Source: Christensenella sp. UBA7707 (lineage in GTDB: Bacteria; Bacillota; Clostridia; Christensenellales; CAG-138). Taken from it: a stretch of 9,983 bases of DNA. Below, in pieces: positions 6,232-9,983 of this stretch (the first letter of the stretch is position 1; every line of letters begins with the position of its first letter). Location of the stretch: positions 1-9,983 of the forward strand of contig DLFZ01000064.1 of assembly GCA_002482435.1 (NCBI GenBank). The letters run 5' to 3'. Both the position numbers and the translations under genes were made by a program. The notes under the pieces were generated by a model. It worked only from the letters and a program-made list of their open reading frames with translations, was not told the origin of the DNA and made no database searches.

Positions 6232-6606
6232 ATGAAGAAAGTGCTCCTTGCGATCTTGGCGGTCATTCTTGTTACGACAATCTGGATTCTTTTTGCGCAA
6301 ATCAGGGAGCAATCTTATGAAGTTGAGCTTCGCAACGGATTGCTCCTTACATGTTTTTATCCGCAGTTGCAGAACGCTGTGGATTGCTATTATGGCCCTC
6401 AAAAGGGCGTTCATGTGAACAACTATATGGGCGAAGTTTTGTCCATTTCTCATGTGCAATGCGGTTACTATATAACACTCTGCATCTATCCGTACGTCGG
6501 CCCGCACAATACGGTGGGCATTGATGAGGTGACATTTTTTGTGAATAACTCCGGCATCGTAAAGCAGGAAAGTTTTGAGCATGTAAAAGACTACGAATAC
6601 CCATAG
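6232..6606 (+). CDS. Small membrane-anchored or exported protein, DUF3888-like C-terminal region
   Basis: The 124-residue product starts MKKVLLAILAVILV with a hydrophobic segment over about residues 4-22 and no clear cleavage site, so it is either a type II membrane anchor or an uncleaved signal. The remaining ~100 residues face outward. The C-terminal part (VGPHNTVGIDEVTFFVNNSG, then EHVKDYEY) resembles the GPHNPPYG...ITF...H pattern I associate with DUF3888 proteins of Bacillota; this family link is from memory and not checked. There are three Cys residues in the exported part, two close to aromatic pairs. The start is uncertain: ATG at 6232 is chosen because it gives a normal MKK export start, while GTG at 6223 is in frame but crowds the AGGG at 6217-6220. 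The shared terminator at 6661-6692 follows 55 nt later. Function unknown. Confidence 0.68.
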   Translation: MKKVLLAILAVILVTTIWILFAQIREQSYEVELRNGLLLTCFYPQLQNAVDCYYGPQKGVHVNNYMGEVLSISHVQCGYYITLCIYPYVGPHNTVGIDEVTFFVNNSGIVKQESFEHVKDYEYP

Positions 6607-6660
6607 TTCTGGCAGGTGCTTTATAAATTACATTCGCTGAACAGCCGTTATTAATACAAC

Positions 6661-6692
6661 AAAAAAACCGTCATGCAAACATGGCGGTTTTT
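6661..6692. terminator. Bidirectional terminator shared by rplQ operon and small plus-strand gene
   Basis: ACCGTCATG (6667-6675) pairs with CATGGCGGT (6680-6688) around CAAA, with one T-G wobble on the plus strand. It is flanked by A7 on the left and T5 on the right, so it gives a hairpin plus U-tract in both directions. It ends the gene at 6606 on the plus strand and the ribosomal operon (rplQ stop at 6717) on the minus strand. Confidence 0.88.
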
Positions 6693-6716
6693 CTTGTTAT
6701 AAACTTTATAGGACGC

Positions 6717-7208
6717 TTAGACGAGCTCCAGCACGACCATTTCGGCGGCGTCGCCGCGGCGCGGCCCGAGCTTGAGCATGCGGGTGTAACCGCCGTTGCG
6801 GCCTTCGTACTTGGGCGCGATTTCGGTGAAGAGCTTTTCCACCACGGGGTGGGGGTTCTTCTTCTCGCGCTCTTTGTACTCGGACTTGGATTCCTTGTCC
6901 TGCTTGGCAAGAGGAATGTCATAGAGGTACGACATGATCTGCCTGCGGGCGGCAAGCTTGGAGGGCAGGTCATTGGTTTTGGTTACTTTTACGACCTGCT
7001 GCTTGTCGTTGCGGGTTTCCTTTTCCACGGTTACGGTGTTTTTATGCTCTTTCACGGCAAGGGTGATGAGCTTTTCTGCAATGGGGCGGACTTCTTTGGC
7101 GCGCGTTTCGGTCGTGATGATCTTACCGTTCCAAAGAAGAGCGGTGGTCATGTTGCGAAGCATCGCAACGCGCTGATCCGTCGCTTTGTTCAGCCTGCGG
7201 TTTGGCAT
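6717..7208 (-). CDS. rplQ: 50S ribosomal protein L17, unusually long
   Basis: L17 is a large-subunit protein near the exit-tunnel region. The N-terminal core (RAMLRN-type helix, then [19 protein letters not shown] at about 32-50) and the C-terminal signature [19 protein letters not shown] (139-157) are clearly L17. At 163 residues it exceeds the usual 115-130. The extra length lies in two hydrophilic, Lys/Glu-rich stretches: about residues 53-80, before the conserved LAARRQ segment, and about 101-120, before [14 protein letters not shown]. The frame is uninterrupted and the core is intact, so this is lineage-specific expansion rather than decay. A strong AGGAGGAAGG precedes the ATG, and the rpoA stop codon lies 15 nt upstream. 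It is the last gene of the operon, followed by the bidirectional terminator at 6661-6692. Confidence 0.97.
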   Translation of the reverse strand: MPNRRLNKATDQRVAMLRNMTTALLWNGKIITTETRAKEVRPIAEKLITLAVKEHKNTVTVEKETRNDKQQVVKVTKTNDLPSKLAARRQIMSYLYDIPLAKQDKESKSEYKEREKKNPHPVVEKLFTEIAPKYEGRNGGYTRMLKLGPRRGDAAEMVVLELV

Positions 7209-7223
7209 GTTCCTTCCTCCTAA

Positions 7224-8165
7224 TTAGTCTTCGTTATGACGCAATGACAAGCCCAGCGCGAGCAGCTTCTGCTGTACCTCCTCGAGCGACTTGCGCCCAA
7301 GGTTGCGGACCTTCATCATCTCTTCCTCGTTGCGCATCACAAGCTCCTCCACGGTGTTGATGCCTGCGCGCTTGAGGCAGTTGTACGAACGCACGGAAAG
7401 ATCCAGCTCCTCAATGGTCATCTCGAGGATCTTCTCTTTCTTGTCCTCTTCCTTTTCCACCATGATCTCCACGCCCTGCACGTGCTCCGTGAGGTTGATG
7501 AAGAGCATCAGGTGTTCGGAGAGGATCTTCGCCGCAAGGCTTACCGCCTCGTCGGGCTTAATGCTGCCGTCCGTCCAAACTTCGAGCGTAAGCTTGTCGT
7601 AGTCGGTGATCTGGCCGACGCGGGTATCCTCCACGCGGAAGTTCACCTTGCGGATGGGCGTGTAAATGGAGTCCACCGCGATTTGCCCGATGGGCATATC
7701 CGGCTTCTTGTTGCGCTCCGCGGTCACATAACCGCGGCCGTGCTCCAGAACGATCTCCATGTAAAGTTTGGCGTTGGCCGCGAGCGTTGCGATGTGAAGC
7801 TCCGGATTGATGATCTCCACATCCGCGTCGCCGATGATGTCCCCCGCCTTGATTTCGCATTCGCCCTTGGCGTCGATGATGACCTTCTTGCTGCCCTCAG
7901 CGTGCAGCTTTACGCAAAGCTCCTTGAGGTTGAGGATAATTTCGGTGACGTCTTCCTTCACGCCCTCAATGGTGGAAAACTCATGCAGGACGCCATCTAT
8001 CTTGACCGACGAAACCGCAACGCCCGGAAGGGACGAAAGCAGCACGCGGCGCAGCGAATTGCCCAAAGTAATGCCGAAGCCTCTTTCGAGCGGTTCCACC
8101 ACAAATTTGCCGTAGTCCTCCGTCATCTCCATGCGTTCGATCTTGGGTCTTTCGATTTCTATCAT
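7224..8165 (-). CDS. rpoA: DNA-directed RNA polymerase subunit alpha
   Basis: The 313-residue protein has both alpha domains. The N-terminal domain, which dimerises and scaffolds beta and beta-prime, shows [15 protein letters not shown] near residues 34-48 and NPELHIATL. After an acidic/lysine linker ([14 protein letters not shown]), the C-terminal domain shows [16 protein letters not shown] and [12 protein letters not shown]. These retain the Arg and Asn of VRSxNC and the G-x-K-S that in E. coli (Arg265, Asn268, Gly296, Lys298, Ser299) contact UP-element DNA. The start is set at the second ATG (8165), which matches the MIEIE start of other Bacillota and is well spaced from GAGGGG. ATG at 8171, two codons earlier, is also possible but lies very close to that site. 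It lies 15 nt before rplQ and about 56 nt after rpsD. No anomaly is seen. Confidence 0.98.
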   Translation of the reverse strand: MIEIERPKIERMEMTEDYGKFVVEPLERGFGITLGNSLRRVLLSSLPGVAVSSVKIDGVLHEFSTIEGVKEDVTEIILNLKELCVKLHAEGSKKVIIDAKGECEIKAGDIIGDADVEIINPELHIATLAANAKLYMEIVLEHGRGYVTAERNKKPDMPIGQIAVDSIYTPIRKVNFRVEDTRVGQITDYDKLTLEVWTDGSIKPDEAVSLAAKILSEHLMLFINLTEHVQGVEIMVEKEEDKKEKILEMTIEELDLSVRSYNCLKRAGINTVEELVMRNEEEMMKVRNLGRKSLEEVQQKLLALGLSLRHNED

Positions 8166-8221
8166 ATCCATATCCCCTCTCTTGATTTCTGGTCAGTCGA
8201 TAAGGGCACGAACGTATCGCA

Positions 8222-8851
8222 TTACCTGGAGTAGAACTCGATGATGAGGTGCTCCTCAATGGTAAGGTCGATGTCGTCGCGCTGCGGCAGCGCTACTACC
8301 TTACCCGTCAGGTTCGCGGCATCAAGATCGAGCCACTTGGGGATGGGCTTGGCGGCACCCTGCTCGCGCAGTTCCTTGAGGTAGTCCATATCGCGGCTGC
8401 GCTCGCGCACCGTGATGATCTGACCGGGCTTCACCAAATACGACGGGATATCCACCTTCTTGCCGTCCACGCGGAAGTGGCCGTGCACTACGAGCTGGCG
8501 CGCCTGAGGACGGCTGCCCGCAAGGTTGAGACGGTAGATGACGTTATCAAGCCTGCGCTCCAAAAGCCCAAGCATGTTTTCGCCGGTTACGCCACGCATA
8601 TTGGTTGCCATTGTATAGTATTTCCTAAACTGGGATTCCAATACACCGTAGGTGCGGCGGCATTTTTGCTTTTCACGAAGCTGGATGCCGTACTCGGACA
8701 TCTTCTTCGCCCTCGCCTGGCCATGCTGTCCCGGAGGGGTATGGCGCTTGGTAACGGCGCATTTCGCGCTATAGCAACGGTCGCCCTTGAGGAACAGTTT
8801 CATGCCCTCGCGGCGGCACTGCCTGCAAACGGAATCGGTATATCTGGCCAT
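8222..8851 (-). CDS. rpsD: 30S ribosomal protein S4, zinc-type (four cysteines)
   Basis: S4 is a primary 16S rRNA binder that starts assembly of the 30S body and lines the mRNA entry tunnel. The 209-residue product has the N-terminal S4 domain and the S4 RNA-binding fold ([36 protein letters not shown], starting near residue 98). Four cysteines, Cys9, Cys12, Cys26 and Cys31 (C-x2-C ... C-x4-C), mark the zinc-binding C+ form; the zinc-free form lacks them. AAGGAGG (8865-8859) lies 7 nt before the ATG and overlaps the rpsK stop codon, so translation of the two genes is probably coupled. In E. coli S4 represses the alpha operon by binding the rpsM leader; whether it does so here is unknown. Position between rpsK and rpoA matches clostridial and enterobacterial order, unlike Bacillus, where rpsD lies elsewhere. 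Confidence 0.98.
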   Translation of the reverse strand: MARYTDSVCRQCRREGMKLFLKGDRCYSAKCAVTKRHTPPGQHGQARAKKMSEYGIQLREKQKCRRTYGVLESQFRKYYTMATNMRGVTGENMLGLLERRLDNVIYRLNLAGSRPQARQLVVHGHFRVDGKKVDIPSYLVKPGQIITVRERSRDMDYLKELREQGAAKPIPKWLDLDAANLTGKVVALPQRDDIDLTIEEHLIIEFYSR

Positions 8852-8863
8852 TCTCGTGCCTCC

Positions 8864-9280
8864 TTAAACTCTTCTGCGCTTGGGCGGACGGCAGCCGTTG
8901 TGCGGGATGGGCGTCACGTCCTTGATCATGTTGACCTCGAGGCCGGCGGACTGCAGCGCGCGGATGGCGGCTTCACGTCCGGAACCGGGACCCTTTACGT
9001 ACACTTCAACGGTGCGAAGACCATGCTCCATGGCGGCTTTGGCGGCCGTTTCGGCAGCCATCTGCGCCGCGAAGGGCGTGCTCTTCCTGGAACCGCGGAA
9101 GCCGAGACCGCCTGCGGAGGACCACGCAAGCGCGTTGCCCTGCACGTCGGTAATGGTCACCATGGTGTTGTTGAAGGAGGAACGAATGTGCGCGGCGCCA
9201 CGCTCGATGTTCTTTTTCTCGCGGCGTTTGCGCGTTGCGGTTTTCTTCACCTTGCCGGTGGATGCAGCTGCTTTTGCCAT
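8864..9280 (-). CDS. rpsK: 30S ribosomal protein S11
   Basis: S11 sits on the 30S platform and helps shape the E-site region with S7 and S18. The 138-residue product has a basic, Ala/Lys-rich N-terminal extension (about residues 1-26) and the standard core: [16 protein letters not shown] at 34-49, [19 protein letters not shown] at 55-73, [15 protein letters not shown] at 95-109, and the C-terminal signature [14 protein letters not shown]. The strong AAGGAGGG site lies 9 nt before the ATG. The stop codon overlaps the rpsD ribosome binding site and the gap to rpsM is 15 nt. Length and motifs are normal for the family. Confidence 0.98.
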   Translation of the reverse strand: MAKAAASTGKVKKTATRKRREKKNIERGAAHIRSSFNNTMVTITDVQGNALAWSSAGGLGFRGSRKSTPFAAQMAAETAAKAAMEHGLRTVEVYVKGPGSGREAAIRALQSAGLEVNMIKDVTPIPHNGCRPPKRRRV

Positions 9281-9295
9281 TGTTACGCTCCCTCC

Positions 9296-9664
9296 TTACT
9301 TCTTCCTGCCGCCGACGGTGCGCTTGGGACCCTTGCGCGTGCGGGCGTTCTGCTTGGTGCTCTGGCCGCGGACGGGCAGGCCCTTGCGGTGACGGACGCC
9401 GCGGTAGCAGCCGATTTCGATCAGGCGCTTGATGTTCAAGGAAACCTCACGCCTCAAATCGCCCTCAACCTTAAGGTTGTGGTCGATGTACTCCCTGAGT
9501 TTGTTCACCTCGACCTCGCTCAGATCCCTAACGCGGGTGTCGGGCGAAATTCCGGTTGCGGCGAGAATGTCGTTCGCGGTTTTGCGGCCTACGCCATAAA
9601 TGTATGTAAGGCCAATCTCAACGCGCTTTTCTCTGGGCAAGTCAACGCCGGAAATACGTGCCAT
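9296..9664 (-). CDS. rpsM: 30S ribosomal protein S13
   Basis: S13 lies in the head of the 30S subunit and contacts the P-site tRNA and the large subunit through bridge B1. The 122-residue product begins [14 protein letters not shown], carries the helix-two-turns-helix element [12 protein letters not shown] near residues 23-34, and ends in the basic tail with the family signature [20 protein letters not shown] and then GGRKK. GGAGG lies 12 nt before the ATG, a rather long spacing. The gene is separated from rpmJ by about 280 nt of hairpin-rich DNA, whereas these two genes are usually almost adjacent, so it may have its own promoter or leader control. Confidence 0.98.
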   Translation of the reverse strand: MARISGVDLPREKRVEIGLTYIYGVGRKTANDILAATGISPDTRVRDLSEVEVNKLREYIDHNLKVEGDLRREVSLNIKRLIEIGCYRGVRHRKGLPVRGQSTKQNARTRKGPKRTVGGRKK

Positions 9665-9947
9665 ATCGTGTGTACACCTCCGTAATGATTTCTATCAATT
9701 CTATGTTAGCTTACCGGATTCCGCGCGGGTCAATACCCTAGCGGCAGCCGCACCGGCAAGTTTTTGCCGACAAAAGGCAAGGGGGGTAAGCTGCGTTTGA
9801 AAATGGTAACACGCCCATTGGCGGATCTTTTCCCGCCATACTGCGTTTCATTTCCTTGAAATACTTAGCGGTATTCCTGCGGAAATTTGCCTTGTCTGGC
9901 GAAAAAATCTGTCGCCACTGGTCATATTCCCACTTCTCAAGCGCATC
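9665..9947 (-). other. Hairpin-rich non-coding spacer between rpmJ and rpsM
   Basis: No credible gene is seen here. Several hairpins follow one another. A nested one at 9850-9886 has ATTTCC/GGAAAT outside and AATAC/GTATT inside. Others are GGCGG/CCGCC (9820-9837), two mutually exclusive hairpins sharing 9764-9769 (with 9754-9759 or 9776-9780), and GCGGC-A-GCCGC (9741-9751). A promoter-like TTGACC lies at 9733-9728. It may be an inserted dispersed repeat, an S4-responsive leader, or both. Confidence 0.55.
9703..9733 (-). promoter_or_regulatory. Weak candidate promoter before rpsM
   Basis: On the minus strand TTGACC (9733-9728) is a 5/6 match to the -35 consensus, but the best -10, TAACAT (9708-9703), is 19 nt away and only a 4/6 match. 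It would allow transcription of rpsM-rplQ apart from the upstream genes. Confidence 0.3.
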
Positions 9948-9983
9948 TTAGCCCTGCTTTTGCTTGTGCTTGGGGTTCTCGCA
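9948..9983 (-). CDS. rpmJ: 50S ribosomal protein L36, C-terminal end only
   Basis: The minus strand from the window edge reads CENPKHKQKQG followed by TAA (9950-9948). This is the characteristic end of L36, including the zinc-ligand Cys and His of the C-E-N-P-x-H motif found in zinc-type L36. The remaining ~26 residues lie outside the window. Its place just before rpsM agrees with the usual infA-rpmJ-rpsM order. Confidence 0.88.
   Translation of the reverse strand, partial: CENPKHKQKQG

Noticed and set aside
6681..7223. 180-codon plus-strand frame with hydrophobic segments
   Set aside because: It is antisense to rplQ, begins inside the shared terminator and has no independent support.
7482..8234. 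250-codon plus-strand frame
   Set aside because: It is the antisense shadow of rpoA and has no motif or ribosome binding site.
8249..9685. 478-codon open frame on the plus strand across the ribosomal genes
   Set aside because: It is exactly antisense to rpsD, rpsK and rpsM, which are certain. Long antisense frames are expected opposite high-GC, codon-biased ribosomal genes, and it has no recognisable domain.
1..9983. CRISPR arrays, tRNA or rRNA genes, insertion sequences, phage genes, defence systems
   Set aside because: I looked on both strands and saw no spaced direct repeats, cloverleaf-like tRNA segments, rRNA-like segments, transposase or integrase motifs, or defence proteins.

Overview
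The window looks like a chromosomal segment of a Bacillota (Firmicutes), most likely class Clostridia, of moderate GC content. Three things support this: the alpha-operon order rpmJ-rpsM-rpsK-rpsD-rpoA-rplQ with rpsD inside the operon, RpoA, S4 and L17 sequences of Gram-positive type, and strong AGGAGG-type ribosome binding sites. No rRNA, tRNA, CRISPR array, transposase or phage gene is visible.

Left part (1-4030): a minus-strand phosphotransferase-like kinase gene runs off the left edge. It is divergent from a plus-strand cluster of three genes: an MBL-fold hydrolase (598-1362), a nitroreductase (1405-1983) and a 609-residue lipoprotein built from two diverged copies of one domain (2057-3886). 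The three are closely spaced, with no terminator seen between them, and end at a strong intrinsic terminator (3965-3988). A perfect 10-bp inverted repeat lies just before that terminator and a further hairpin just after it.

Middle part (4031-6660): a small minus-strand orphan gene (4066-4386) has its own extended -10 promoter. Next is a minimal DEAD-box RNA helicase on the minus strand (4596-5705). It starts at TTG behind a leader of about 245 nt with a near-consensus promoter, several hairpins and a terminator-like hairpin just before the ribosome binding site, which suggests attenuation or cold-shock type autoregulation. Divergent from it is a small membrane-anchored or secreted protein (6232-6606) whose C-terminal half resembles DUF3888-type proteins. 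A stretch with a plus-strand terminator but no matching gene lies between them.

Right part (6661-9983): the distal end of the ribosomal protein/RNA polymerase alpha operon reads leftward: rpmJ (3' end only), rpsM, rpsK, rpsD, rpoA, rplQ, then a bidirectional terminator. The genes make parts of the ribosome (L36, S13, S11, S4, L17) and the RNA polymerase alpha subunit. The junctions are tight except between rpmJ and rpsM, where about 280 nt of hairpin-rich non-coding DNA sits in what is normally a very short gap. L17 is also unusually long, with two lysine/glutamate-rich insertions.

The points most worth a second look are the structured rpmJ-rpsM spacer, the helicase leader, the internally duplicated lipoprotein, and the gene-less terminator region near 6000-6200.
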